Assembly (NCBI GenBank): GCA_934567355.1
Contig: CAKTJC010000030.1
Coordinates: 1 to 33,288 of the forward strand
Reading direction: 5' to 3'
Source of the DNA: an uncultured Oscillospiraceae bacterium
Lineage (GTDB): Bacteria; Bacillota; Clostridia; Oscillospirales; Oscillospiraceae
DNA length: 33,288 nt
This document shows, one piece after another, positions 1 to 7,546 of this stretch; the stretch's first letter is position 1, and the number at the start of each line of letters is the position of its first letter. Below the pieces are notes generated by a model. It was not told where the DNA came from and made no database searches. It was given only the letters and a program-made list of their open reading frames with translations. The position numbers were made by a program, and so were the translations under genes.

Positions 1-42
1 ATGGTCGCCACATCAGTCACCCCAAAATGTTTGCTTTTCACT

Positions 43-71
43 ATTATAGGGCATCTTCCAATAAATTGCAA
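43..71 (-). promoter_or_regulatory. Sigma-A promoter reading off the left edge
   Basis: On the minus strand TTGCAA (66-71) and TATAAT (43-48) are separated by 17 bp. It lies just past the stop of the aminotransferase gene and points left, so it should drive a minus-strand gene starting outside the window. No gene lies in positions 1-113. Confidence 0.7.
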
Positions 72-113
72 CGAGAAGTTTCGTAATCTTTCGTACCGTG
101 CCGCTGCCTGCGG

Positions 114-1250
114 TCATTGCGCATCCAGCGTTTTCAGGAAATGTTCCAGCTTGTCCATGCCCGTTTCCAGCTCCCGGTCGGCGCAGCAGTAGGAAAGGCG
201 GACGTAGCCCTCGGCGCCGAAGCAGATGCCGGGGACGGCGGCCAGCGCGGCCTGGCGGATCATCCGGGTACAGAAGGCATCGGAGGAAAGCCCGAAGGGG
301 CGGATGTCCGGGAAGACATAGAATGCGCCCTCCGGCTTCGGATAGGAGAGCCCCATGGCATCCAGGCGGGCGGTGACGTAATCCCGGCGGCGGCGGTAGG
401 TTTCCCGCATGGCAGCCGTGTCCACCTCCAGGGCGGCCACGCCTGCGGCCTGCAGGAAGGTGGGCACCGTGGCGATGGTGCCCGCGCTGAGCAGCAGCAG
501 CCGCTCCATCACATTATCCGGGCAAATCAGATAGCCCAGCCGCCAGCCGGTCATGGCATAGGGCTTGGAGAAGCTCTGGCACAGCAGCGTCTGCTCCTTT
601 AAGTCCGCATCCAGCGTCAGGTCGGGGCAGGGGGCATAGGCCAGGGCACTGTATACATTGTCCGAAACCAGGAAGATCGGCTTGCCCAGCACCGCCTGCT
701 TTACCGCCGCGAGGCTATCCTCATTCAGGATCACGCCCGTGGGATTATTGGGGGAATTGATGACGATCGCCTTGGTCTTGGGGGTGATCAGGCGGCTCAG
801 CGCCTGCGGGTCAATCTGGAAGCCGGTTCGGCTCACGTCCATGGGCACCATCTTTCCCCCGGCAATGGTGATGATGGTCTCGTACAGGGAAAACGCCGGG
901 GTGGGGACGATGACCTCCTCGCCGGGGTTCAGGATGCCGAGCAGCGCGGTGAACAGCGCCTGGGTGGAGCCGACGGTCACCAGCACCTGCTCCGGCGCGG
1001 TGGGGTTGCCCCGGCGGGTCTCGGCGGCGGCAATGGCGGCGCGCAGTGCATCCGTGCCCTGGTTGGGGGCATAGTGGGTCTGTCCGTCCCGCAGGGCGTC
1101 CCAGGCGGCGAGCTTGATCTCCTCCGGGGTGTCGAAATCCGGCTCTCCCAGTGTGAGCATGGTGCAACCCGGCGTCTGCCGCGCCAGATTCGTATACACG
1201 CGGATGGCGCTGCGCTTCAGGGGAGCCAAATTGGAATTGAGTGGGATCAT
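114..1250 (-). CDS. patA: PLP-dependent aminotransferase, probable N-acetyl-LL-diaminopimelate aminotransferase
   Basis: A 378-residue fold-type I (class I/II) aminotransferase. Seen: the substrate/PLP motif NSPNNPTG at about 165-172, the SDNVYS segment at about 196-201, and the Schiff-base lysine in SFSKPYAMTGWRLGY (Lys about 229). The family transfers the amino group from glutamate to a keto acid with PLP. The specific substrate is inferred from context: its ATG overlaps the stop of an acetyl-diaminopimelate deacetylase gene (ATGA, 1247-1250), and dapH is divergent next door. Together they make the acetylated branch of meso-DAP/lysine synthesis (N-acetyl-2-amino-6-oxopimelate to N-acetyl-LL-DAP). 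A generic aspartate or aromatic aminotransferase is the alternative if the context is ignored. Translation is probably coupled to the upstream gene. Cytosolic; no signal peptide. Confidence 0.85.
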   Translation of the reverse strand: MIPLNSNLAPLKRSAIRVYTNLARQTPGCTMLTLGEPDFDTPEEIKLAAWDALRDGQTHYAPNQGTDALRAAIAAAETRRGNPTAPEQVLVTVGSTQALFTALLGILNPGEEVIVPTPAFSLYETIITIAGGKMVPMDVSRTGFQIDPQALSRLITPKTKAIVINSPNNPTGVILNEDSLAAVKQAVLGKPIFLVSDNVYSALAYAPCPDLTLDADLKEQTLLCQSFSKPYAMTGWRLGYLICPDNVMERLLLLSAGTIATVPTFLQAAGVAALEVDTAAMRETYRRRRDYVTARLDAMGLSYPKPEGAFYVFPDIRPFGLSSDAFCTRMIRQAALAAVPGICFGAEGYVRLSYCCADRELETGMDKLEHFLKTLDAQ

Positions 1251-2335
1251 AAAAATTTTTCCGCCAGGGTCTCGAAGAGGCCGGCGCCTTTCAGCAGAAT
1301 TTCTTCATCAAAATGGAACTGATCGGAGTGGAGCGCAGGCACATCCCCCACGCCCAGCAGAAAGAACATGCCGGGCAGGCTCCGCTGATACCAGGAAAAA
1401 TCCTCGGCAGTCATCACCGGCGCATCCAGTTCCCGGAAAGGAACGACCCGCCGCACCCGCTGCACCAGCGGCGCGGGATTCATCACGGCGGGATAGCCGT
1501 CGTTCATGTGTACCCGGACGGTGCAGCCGGTCTCCTGCTGGAGCTCCTTTCCGATGGCAAGGAGCTGCTGCTGCATGCCGAAGAAAATGTCATCCTGGAA
1601 CGCCCGCAGGCTTCCCTCCATGTGGGTATGGTCGGAGATGGCGTTGCACACCCGGCCGCTCTCAAAGCGCCCGAATTTCAGCAGGCGGTAGACGGACTTC
1701 GGCAGGGAGCGCTCCATTTCCAGAGCGCTGAGGTAGAATTTTGCCCCGGCCTCCAGGGCATCCAGCCCCTCGGCGGCCTTGGCAATGTGCGCCGAGCGGC
1801 CAAACACATCCACCTTCACCTCGCAGGAGCGAGCCATCAGCTCCTCCGCCCGGCTGAAGACCGCCCCGGCCTCCAATCCCGGCCACAGGTGCAGGCCGAA
1901 GATCGCCTCCACCCTGTATTTTTCAAAAATGCCGGTGGCGCACAGCTCCCGCGCCCCGCCAGTGGTCTCCTCCGCCGGCTGGAACACGATGAGCACATTG
2001 TGGGGCAGATTATCCTTCCCGTCCAGCCGCCGCGCCAGCTCCAGGGCAATGGCCATGTGCCCGTCATGCCCGCAGGCGTGCATCCTGCCCGGATGGGTGG
2101 ATGCATAGGGCGCGCCGGTCTTTTCCTCAATGGGCAGCGCATCCGCATCGGCGCGGAAGGCGATCGCCGAATCCCGCCCGAAATCGAACCAAGCGCACAG
2201 GGCGGATTCCATGGGTGAAAATACCCGGCATTTCAGCCCGGAAAGGGCATTTTTCAGATAGGCCATCGTCTCCGGCAGCTGCTTATCCAGCTCCGGGATC
2301 CGATGCAGCGCCCGCCGGTCTTCGATGATTTGCAT
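1247..2335 (-). CDS. dapL: N-acetyldiaminopimelate deacetylase (M20 amidohydrolase)
   Basis: A 362-residue M20/amidohydrolase-family enzyme. Seen: an N-terminal LHRIPEL segment (His about 11), RADADALP at 61-68, the metal motif HACGHDGH (Cys about 88, His about 90), and FQPAEET with the general-base/metal glutamates at 122-123. This is the usual architecture of the family: a catalytic domain with an inserted dimerisation domain, and the expected length. The family hydrolyses N-acyl amino acids. The neighbours (patA overlapping by 4 nt, dapH divergent) point to N-acetyl-LL-diaminopimelate, giving LL-DAP plus acetate. The start at 2335 has GGAGG eight bases upstream. A generic hippurate/aminoacylase is the alternative. 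The gene is first in a two-gene operon behind a consensus promoter at 2382-2410. Confidence 0.88.
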   Translation of the reverse strand: MQIIEDRRALHRIPELDKQLPETMAYLKNALSGLKCRVFSPMESALCAWFDFGRDSAIAFRADADALPIEEKTGAPYASTHPGRMHACGHDGHMAIALELARRLDGKDNLPHNVLIVFQPAEETTGGARELCATGIFEKYRVEAIFGLHLWPGLEAGAVFSRAEELMARSCEVKVDVFGRSAHIAKAAEGLDALEAGAKFYLSALEMERSLPKSVYRLLKFGRFESGRVCNAISDHTHMEGSLRAFQDDIFFGMQQQLLAIGKELQQETGCTVRVHMNDGYPAVMNPAPLVQRVRRVVPFRELDAPVMTAEDFSWYQRSLPGMFFLLGVGDVPALHSDQFHFDEEILLKGAGLFETLAEKFL

Positions 2336-2381
2336 GAGAATACCTCCCGTTTCTCCGGTTCCCCTCTGATGGGTCGTGCTT

Positions 2382-2410
2382 ATTATATTTCAATCCGCGC
2401 TCCCTGTCAA
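2382..2410 (-). promoter_or_regulatory. Consensus sigma-A promoter for dapL-patA
   Basis: Minus strand: TTGACA (2405-2410), 17-bp spacer, TATAAT (2382-2387), a perfect match to the sigma-A consensus about 50 bp before dapL. No riboswitch or terminator-like leader is visible in the short 5' UTR. Confidence 0.85.
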
Positions 2411-2417
2411 TTTTTCC

Positions 2418-2446
2418 TTGCGTTTTGCACCTGTCGGTGATACCAT
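2418..2446 (+). promoter_or_regulatory. Probable dapH promoter
   Basis: TTGCGT (2418-2423), 17 bp, TACCAT (2441-2446) on the plus strand, about 33 bp before the dapH start. Its -35 lies next to the -35 of the opposing dapL promoter, giving a tight divergent control region. The match is weaker than on the other strand. Confidence 0.5.
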
Positions 2447-2478
2447 GGACCCATCACACAGAAAAGAGGTATTTCTTG

Positions 2479-3171
2479 ATGAATGCGCAGGAGATCATTG
2501 AATATATCCGCACCGCTCCCAAAAAAACGCCGGTGAAGGTGTACGTCTGGGAGAAAAATGAGGTGGAATTCCCCAACTGCCAGGTATTCCCCGCCGCACC
2601 GGGGCATAAGATCGTGTTCGGCGACTGGGCGGATGTGGCGCCGGTTTTGGAGAAAAACGAATTTGTCCATGTGGAAATTGAAAATAACTGCCGCAATTCC
2701 GCCATTCCCCTGCTGGACATGAAGAACATCCCCGCCCGCATCGAGCCGGGCGCCATCATCCGGGAGCAGGTGGAGATCGGCAAAAACGCCGTTGTTATGA
2801 TGGGCGCGATCCTGAACATCGGCGCGGTGGTCGGCGAAGGAACCATGATCGACATGGGCGCCGTGCTGGGCGGCCGCGCCACCGTGGGCAAGAACTGCCA
2901 CATCGGCGCGGGAACCGTGCTGGCCGGGGTAGTAGAGCCCGCCTCCGCTACCCCCGTCATCGTGGAGGACAATGTACTCATCGGTGCCAACGCCGTGGTC
3001 ATTGAGGGCTGCCGGATCGGGCACGATGCCGTGGTCGCCGCCGGTGCGGTGGTGATTAACGACGTGGAGCCCGGCACGGTGGTGGCCGGATGCCCCGCCA
3101 GGGTCATCAAGCGCAAAGACGAGAAAACCGCCGGGAAGACGGCATTGATTGATGCCCTGAGAACACTGTAA
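2479..3171 (+). CDS. dapH: 2,3,4,5-tetrahydropyridine-2,6-dicarboxylate N-acetyltransferase
   Basis: A 230-residue acetyltransferase. The N-terminal alpha domain (about 1-75, with the [12 protein letters not shown] segment) is followed by a left-handed beta-helix of hexapeptide repeats from about residue 90 to 210, seen as recurrent I/V-G-x-x-A/C-x-I/V units. This is the usual layout and size of DapH. It acetylates tetrahydrodipicolinate with acetyl-CoA, the first step of the acetylated DAP branch. Products of the divergent genes carry out the next two steps. The start at 2479 is preferred over an upstream in-frame ATG at 2425: it has AGAGG eight bases upstream, its product begins like family members, and the 2425 start would lie upstream of the likely transcription start. 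Confidence 0.93.
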   Translation: MNAQEIIEYIRTAPKKTPVKVYVWEKNEVEFPNCQVFPAAPGHKIVFGDWADVAPVLEKNEFVHVEIENNCRNSAIPLLDMKNIPARIEPGAIIREQVEIGKNAVVMMGAILNIGAVVGEGTMIDMGAVLGGRATVGKNCHIGAGTVLAGVVEPASATPVIVEDNVLIGANAVVIEGCRIGHDAVVAAGAVVINDVEPGTVVAGCPARVIKRKDEKTAGKTALIDALRTL

Positions 3172-3175
3172 CAGA

Positions 3176-3201
3176 TACCCCTGTGCCGCTCGGCACGGGG
3201 G
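3176..3201. terminator. Hairpin between convergent dapH and 2H phosphoesterase genes
   Basis: A strong 11-bp stem (ACCCCTGTGCC pairing with GGCACGGGGGT, one G-T pair, 4-base loop) sits between two convergent stop codons. Neither side carries a good T tract, so its strength as an intrinsic terminator is uncertain. Confidence 0.45.
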
Positions 3202-3711
3202 TCATTCAATCAATTCAACACTGTCAATAATATCATAACCGGATTCAAGCACCCTGGAAAACTCTATTTTGGATACTTGCGCTGAAAACGGCACGAAGTA
3301 CGTTGATATCTTCCTGCATATCCGATGCAAATCCAAATTGGGTTCGTATAACAATGTGGTATGAGGATACCATCGGTCTGCCTGTGTCCATCGGTTGAGA
3401 GAGCAATTATATTCTTTTGCAATGCGCTGGTGCAGAGTTTCTAAGGTGCCGGATTTCTCCGGTGATGCAACAACAATCGATGTGTCCTCTAAAACCTCAA
3501 TCCTTTCATACCTTACCGGGAAGGCCGAAATCCCATCGATTTGCGATTTGCAGAATTGGATAAACTGCGCCTCTTCCTCCCCTGTATAGGCAGCAATCGT
3601 AATATGTCCATGCAAAGGTTTTCGCATGGTAGCATCAGAAAGTGCCGCCTTTCGGATTGCCATCAGTTTTTCTGTCGCTTCCCCATTCAGTTTTGCAATC
3701 ACACACAGCAT
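3202..3711 (-). CDS. 2H phosphoesterase (2'-5' RNA ligase/LigT-like) family protein
   Basis: A 169-residue protein with the two hallmark motifs of the 2H phosphoesterase superfamily: HITI at about 36-39 and HTTL at about 117-120. Both are hydrophobic-flanked H-x-T/S-x tetrads, about 80 residues apart. Family members hydrolyse or form 2',5'/cyclic phosphodiester bonds in RNA or nucleotides. The substrate here is unknown. The start at 3711 has a GGAGG seven bases upstream; an in-frame ATG at 3762 lacks this support. The coding sequence is clearly richer in A and T than its neighbours, and the gene stands alone in opposite orientation to dapH, so recent acquisition is possible. Cytosolic, no signal peptide. 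No partner gene is adjacent. Confidence 0.75.
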   Translation of the reverse strand: MLCVIAKLNGEATEKLMAIRKAALSDATMRKPLHGHITIAAYTGEEEAQFIQFCKSQIDGISAFPVRYERIEVLEDTSIVVASPEKSGTLETLHQRIAKEYNCSLNRWTQADRWYPHTTLLYEPNLDLHRICRKISTYFVPFSAQVSKIEFSRVLESGYDIIDSVELIE

Positions 3712-3800
3712 ATTTTGACCTCCGCCAATTCCGATTTGTTTCACTGAGCCCAATGATACCATAGGCTTTATTCTATGGCAACACCATCTGCCCCTAAAAG

Positions 3801-3835
3801 TCCCTCACACCGGCCGGAACGTGTGCGGGATTTTT
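3801..3835 (+). terminator. Terminator-like hairpin upstream of the Cys-rich peptide gene
   Basis: TCCCTCACAC pairs with GTGTGCGGGA (one mismatch) and is followed by TTTTT. It reads on the plus strand, where no upstream gene is seen (the nearest plus-strand gene is dapH, ending at 3171). It may insulate the small gene from read-through. Apart from this and a short hairpin at 3759-3778, I see nothing else in 3712-3900. Confidence 0.4.
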
Positions 3836-3903
3836 CTGTGCGATTCATAACATTCATCCGCCTGCAACGGGTTTCAGAGAGCGGCACGGGGGAAGCCCTG
3901 CAC

Positions 3904-3968
3904 ATTTTGGAGCCTCCGGAATAACATGGAATGAGCGTCAAAGCTCAGTAAAATTCCAAAATCGGAGG
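3904..3968 (+). promoter_or_regulatory. Structured leader and Shine-Dalgarno of the Cys-rich peptide gene
   Basis: Two nested inverted repeats precede the start: ATTTTGGA (3904-3911) with TCCAAAAT (3955-3962), and TGGAAT-GAGC (3927-3936) with GCTC...ATTCCA (3943-3958). The arms overlap, so the two pairings partly exclude each other. The outer 3' arm ends two bases before GGAGG (3964-3968), eight bases before the ATG. The leader could control translation; this is inference. Confidence 0.4.
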
Positions 3969-3976
3969 TACTTCTT

Positions 3977-4129
3977 ATGTGCGGTAACAATGGATGCTTC
4001 GGCGGCAACATCTGGTGGATCATCATCCTGCTGCTGATCTTCGGCTGCGGCAACGGCTGCGGCTGCAACAACAACAACTGCGGCTGCAACAACGACAATA
4101 ACTGCGGCTGTGGCTGCGGCTGCAACTAA
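3977..4129 (+). CDS. 50-residue Cys/Gly/Asn-rich single-span membrane peptide
   Basis: A complete small gene: GGAGG, eight bases, ATG, 50 codons, TAA, then a canonical terminator 12 bp later. The product begins MCGNNGCFGG, has one hydrophobic stretch (IWWIIILLLIF, residues 12-22), and ends in a run of Cys-Gly/Cys-Asn units from residue 23, with 11 cysteines in all. The layout suggests a membrane-anchored peptide with a cysteine-rich tail that could bind metal or crosslink. Small proteins with an NIWWIII-like core and a Gly/Asn/Cys tail occur as uncharacterised products in Clostridia, as I recall. A loose resemblance to YjcZ-type small sporulation proteins is possible but not shown. Function unknown. 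No neighbour indicates a pathway. Confidence 0.75.
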   Translation: MCGNNGCFGGNIWWIIILLLIFGCGNGCGCNNNNCGCNNDNNCGCGCGCN

Positions 4130-4140
4130 TCCCTAAGCAA

Positions 4141-4167
4141 AGCCCCCACCGCACGTGGGGGCTTTTT
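4141..4167 (+). terminator. Rho-independent terminator of the Cys-rich peptide gene
   Basis: AGCCCCCAC (4141-4149) pairs perfectly with GTGGGGGCT (4155-4163) across a 5-base loop and runs straight into TTTTT. It lies 12 bp after the stop codon. Confidence 0.9.
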
Positions 4168-4211
4168 GGCGCAGAAAGTGCGGCACTGGCCTATGTTTTC
4201 GCAATAAATCG

Positions 4212-4240
4212 TTGCTTTTTGTTCTGGTATAAGATATAAT
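4212..4240 (+). promoter_or_regulatory. Sigma-A promoter for the MBOAT-DHHW operon
   Basis: TTGCTT (4212-4217), 17 bp, TATAAT (4235-4240). The -10 overlaps an in-frame ATG at 4239, which would be upstream of the transcription start. This supports translation from the ATG at 4272. Confidence 0.75.
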
Positions 4241-4271
4241 GGACAGATCATGGATCAAACGGGGTTTTGCA

Positions 4272-5726
4272 ATGGTCTTTTCCAGCCTGATTTTTTTATA
4301 TGCGTTCTTCCCGCTTTCTCTGGCGGCGGCATGGCTGTGCCGCAAGCGGAAGCAGGCGCAGAATTGGACGCTGCTGGTTTCGTCGCTGATTTTTTACGCC
4401 TGGGGTGAGCCGAAGCACCTTCTGCTGCTGATGGGCATGGCACTGGTATCCTGGATCTGCGCGCTTGGCGCAGGGAACGGAAAGCACCGCAAGCTGTGGC
4501 TCTGGGCGGCAGTGGTGATCGACCTGGGGCTGATCGGTTATTTTAAGTACATGAATTTCCTGCTGAGCATTTTCGGCCAGCCGCCTGCCTGGGCATCGCG
4601 CATCGTGCTGCCCATTGGCATTTCTTTCTATACCTTCCAACTGCTGACATATGTGGTAGATGTGTATCGCAGGGAAGCACCGGCGCAGAAAAGCTACTGG
4701 AATGTGCTGCTGTATGCGGCGCTGTTCCATCAGTGCATTGCCGGTCCCATCGTCCGCTATCAGACCGTGGCGGAGGAGCTGTTCTCCGATCTCCCGCGTT
4801 CGCCGGAGATCTGCCGGGGGGTATCCCGGTTCTGCGGCGGGCTTGCCAAAAAAGTACTGCTGGCCAACCCCTGCGGCGCGCTGGCGCAGACCATGATCCT
4901 CTCGGAAGCGGCAGCGGGCGATGCCGCGCTCTTGGCGCAGAGCCTAAGCACGCTGGAGGGAACCTCCGTGCTGGGCGCATGGCTGGGGCTGATCGCCTAC
5001 GCGCTGCAGATCTATCTGGATTTTTCCGCTTATTCCGATATGGCGATCGGCATGGGACTGATGCTGGGGCTGCACTACCCCGAAAATTTCAACTACCCCT
5101 ACCTTTCCCGCTCTGTCACCGAATTCTGGCGGCGGTGGCATATTTCCCTGGGCACCTTCTTCCGCGACTATGTCTATATCCCCCTGGGCGGCAGCCGCTG
5201 CGCCGCGCCCAGAGCCATATGCAATACCCTGGCCGTGTGGCTGCTGACCGGGCTTTGGCACGGCGCAAGCTGGAATTATGTGCTGTGGGGGCTGTGGAGC
5301 TTCCTTTTCCTCATGCTGGAGCGCTATCTCCTAAAGCCGGTTTTGCAAAAGGTGCCTGTGGTGTCCAACCTGTACCTGCTGGCAGTGACCTGCCTGGGGT
5401 GGGTGCTGTTCCGCTTCCAGAACCTGACGCTGGTAAAGGCGCTCTTTGGGCGGCTCTTCGGCATCACCGGCGGTGCGCTGACCGATCTGTTCGGCATCAG
5501 CCAGCTTAAAAGTAACCTATGGCTTCTCCTGGCGGCCTGCCTGGCCTGCACGCCGCTGCTGCAATGGGTGCGGCAAAAGATAGACACTGAGCTGCCCGCG
5601 CAGGGTGTCCTGCGCCAGTGCTGGAACTGGGTGTTCTACGGTCTGATCCCCGTTGCGCTGCTGCTGCTTTCCACCGCCAATCTGGTGGGCGACAGCTTCA
5701 ATCCCTTTATCTACTTCCAATTCTGA
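4272..5726 (+). CDS. MBOAT-family O-acyltransferase (AlgI/DltB-like)
   Basis: A polytopic membrane protein of 484 residues with an N-terminus typical of AlgI-type MBOAT enzymes (MVFSSLIFLYAFFPL, then SLIFYAWGEP). Family motifs are FWRRWHISLGTFFRDYVYIPLGG at about 283-305 and the probable catalytic histidine in GLWHGASWNY at about 328. About ten hydrophobic spans are visible. MBOAT enzymes move acyl groups, usually acetyl, across or at the membrane onto glycans or teichoic acids. The next gene encodes a DHHW/AlgX-like partner whose ATG lies 8 bp past this stop, so the pair should act as an extracytoplasmic glycan O-acetylation module. The acceptor is unknown. The ATG at 4272 is chosen over 4239 because of the promoter position and a GGGG eight bases upstream. 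No dlt genes are near, so DltB is unlikely. Confidence 0.9.
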   Translation: MVFSSLIFLYAFFPLSLAAAWLCRKRKQAQNWTLLVSSLIFYAWGEPKHLLLLMGMALVSWICALGAGNGKHRKLWLWAAVVIDLGLIGYFKYMNFLLSIFGQPPAWASRIVLPIGISFYTFQLLTYVVDVYRREAPAQKSYWNVLLYAALFHQCIAGPIVRYQTVAEELFSDLPRSPEICRGVSRFCGGLAKKVLLANPCGALAQTMILSEAAAGDAALLAQSLSTLEGTSVLGAWLGLIAYALQIYLDFSAYSDMAIGMGLMLGLHYPENFNYPYLSRSVTEFWRRWHISLGTFFRDYVYIPLGGSRCAAPRAICNTLAVWLLTGLWHGASWNYVLWGLWSFLFLMLERYLLKPVLQKVPVVSNLYLLAVTCLGWVLFRFQNLTLVKALFGRLFGITGGALTDLFGISQLKSNLWLLLAACLACTPLLQWVRQKIDTELPAQGVLRQCWNWVFYGLIPVALLLLSTANLVGDSFNPFIYFQF

Positions 5727-5733
5727 GGTTGCC

Positions 5734-7482
5734 ATGAAGAACGAGAAACCGAAGCTATTTTATGCCATTCCCTTTTTTGTGGTGATGGCGCTGCTGATGG
5801 GCTGCTGCTTTATTCCCTCGCTGCATCCGGATAAATCCATGTCCGAGCGGCGGGAGCTGGCCTCTTTCCCGGAGTTCTCCTGGGAGAGCCTTGCTTCCGG
5901 CGCATATTTCCAGGGAATTTCCACCTGGTTCTCCGACACCTTCCCGGGGCGCGAGCAGTGGCTGGAGACGGCGCAGATGCTCACCAGCCTTCACGGCAAA
6001 GCAGAGATTATGATTTCCGGCGCGGCTCCCACCCCCGAAACGGTGCCGGAGCTCCCCGATGATTCGGATCCCCTGCCCGTTTATATACCGGAAGTCACGC
6101 TTCCCGCCCTTTCCCACCGCGCCGCCGAGGCACCCACCGAAGCTCCCACCCCCACGATCCCGGAAAAGACGATCCGAATTTCTGCCACGGCAGCTGCACA
6201 GGCGCCCACCGAAGTTCCCGCGGAAGCTCCGACCGCAGCACCTACGGAAATGTCCACGAAAGCCACAGCACCAACTGAGACTATCACCACTGCGGCTGCG
6301 AAAGCGCCGACCGAGGCCGTCACAATTGCGGCCACGGAAGCACCAACCGAAGCTGCCACGATTGCGGCCACGGAAGCATCGACCGAAGCTGTCACAATTG
6401 CTGCCACGGAAGCACCAACCGAAGCTGTCACAATTGCGGCCACGGAAGCACCGACTGCAGCAGTATCCACTGAAATTCCCGCTGCCGCAGTCACGGAAAC
6501 ACCTGTGGAGGCCTCCGCGGAAACATCCACCGAGCCGGATGCGGCAGAGTGGCAGGGTATAAATATCGAAGACGGCGCTGAGATCCTTCGGAATCAGACC
6601 ACCTTCCAATTGGATGGTGCAGGCTACATCTGTCAGAATTTTTCCAAGCAGACGACGGATGAATATGCAGGCGTCCTCAATGCCCTTGTTCAGGCGCTGG
6701 ACGGCACAGGCATCACCGTAGTCAGCGCGCCGCCGCCCACGGCGGTGGGTATCCTGTTTGAGGATGCGTATCAGGAGTCGCTCAATTCCGTCAGCCAGCG
6801 GAAGATACTGGACTATCTGAACAGCCGCCTGGACGACCGGATTGTGAAAGTAGACACCGTCGCCGCTCTGCAAGCGCACAACGACGAATACCTCTTCTTC
6901 CGCACCGACCACCACTGGACGCCGCTGGGTGCCTACTACGCCTATCGGGCGCTGTGCGAATCCATCGGTCTGACCCCGGTGGAGCTGACCGATATGGAGG
7001 AGTGGGACCTGGGTGAGTTCCGGGGCAGCCTCACCGGGCAGGTCAGCCGCCCCAATGATCTTCGCTCTGATGAGCTGATCGCTTACCGCCCGAAGGGCGA
7101 AATTACGCGCTGGTCGGTGGATCAAAACGGCTGGAAAACCGAGCTTCCGCTCTTCACCTATTGGGAGGGGATGGACATTCGCTCCAAGTATGCCGTGTTT
7201 GGCGCCGATGCCGCAACGCCTGTGGTGCAGGTACAGAACGACAGCCTGAAGGATGCTCCCACCTGCGTGATCCTGAAAGATTCCTTTGCAAACTGCTTCA
7301 TTCCTTTCCTGGCGCAAAACTTCCGCACGATCTATGCGCTGGACTATCGCTACTTCCCCGGCCCAAGCCTTATGTGGCAGCTGGAGGCACTTGATCCGGA
7401 CTATATTATTTCCATGCCTTATATTACTGCGATCGAGGATTCCAGAGGACCGCAATACATCAAATTCGTCCTGTTCGGATAA
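5734..7482 (+). CDS. DHHW/AlgX-like glycan acetylation protein with Thr/Glu/Ala repeat linker
   Basis: A 582-residue exported protein. Residues about 8-25 form a signal anchor. Residues 127-269 are a Pro/Thr/Ala/Glu-rich linker, and 283-582 form the SGNH-like domain carrying FFRTDHHWTPLGAYYAY (DHHW at about 392-395) and a late KDSFANCFIPFL segment. The DHHW family is related to AlgJ/AlgX, which work with MBOAT proteins in polysaccharide O-acetylation. The catalytic Asp-His pair sits in the DHHW motif. The gene is directly downstream of the MBOAT gene, with GAGG overlapping that stop codon, so the two are probably cotranscribed. The linker is unusually long and internally repeated (12-residue unit), splitting the protein so that its catalytic domain could reach through the cell wall. 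A terminator follows. Confidence 0.85.
   Translation: MKNEKPKLFYAIPFFVVMALLMGCCFIPSLHPDKSMSERRELASFPEFSWESLASGAYFQGISTWFSDTFPGREQWLETAQMLTSLHGKAEIMISGAAPTPETVPELPDDSDPLPVYIPEVTLPALSHRAAEAPTEAPTPTIPEKTIRISATAAAQAPTEVPAEAPTAAPTEMSTKATAPTETITTAAAKAPTEAVTIAATEAPTEAATIAATEASTEAVTIAATEAPTEAVTIAATEAPTAAVSTEIPAAAVTETPVEASAETSTEPDAAEWQGINIEDGAEILRNQTTFQLDGAGYICQNFSKQTTDEYAGVLNALVQALDGTGITVVSAPPPTAVGILFEDAYQESLNSVSQRKILDYLNSRLDDRIVKVDTVAALQAHNDEYLFFRTDHHWTPLGAYYAYRALCESIGLTPVELTDMEEWDLGEFRGSLTGQVSRPNDLRSDELIAYRPKGEITRWSVDQNGWKTELPLFTYWEGMDIRSKYAVFGADAATPVVQVQNDSLKDAPTCVILKDSFANCFIPFLAQNFRTIYALDYRYFPGPSLMWQLEALDPDYIISMPYITAIEDSRGPQYIKFVLFG
6305..6460 (+). repeat. 36-bp tandem coding repeat in the DHHW protein linker
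   Basis: About four imperfect copies of a 36-bp unit encode APTEAVTIAATE-type dodecapeptides. Variation between copies is mostly single bases (P/S and V/A exchanges). The repeat stays in frame. A long open frame on the opposite strand here is a by-product of this biased composition. Confidence 0.85.
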
Positions 7483-7497
7483 CGCGGCAATTTTGCA

Positions 7498-7534
7498 AAA
7501 GGCACCGCCCTGCAAGTGCATGGGCGGTGCCTTT
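7498..7534. terminator. Bidirectional terminator between convergent DHHW and SGNH genes
   Basis: AAAGGCACCGCCC (7498-7510) pairs perfectly with GGGCGGTGCCTTT (7522-7534) over an 11-base loop. It lies 15 bp after the DHHW stop and 12 bp before the opposing stop. The flanking AAA/TTT allows it to serve both strands. Confidence 0.85.
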
Positions 7535-7546
7535 GTTGTTCTCCTG

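Noticed and set aside
6305..6460. 36-bp repeats considered as a CRISPR array
   Set aside because: The copies are directly adjacent with no unique spacers, stay in frame, and encode a linker.
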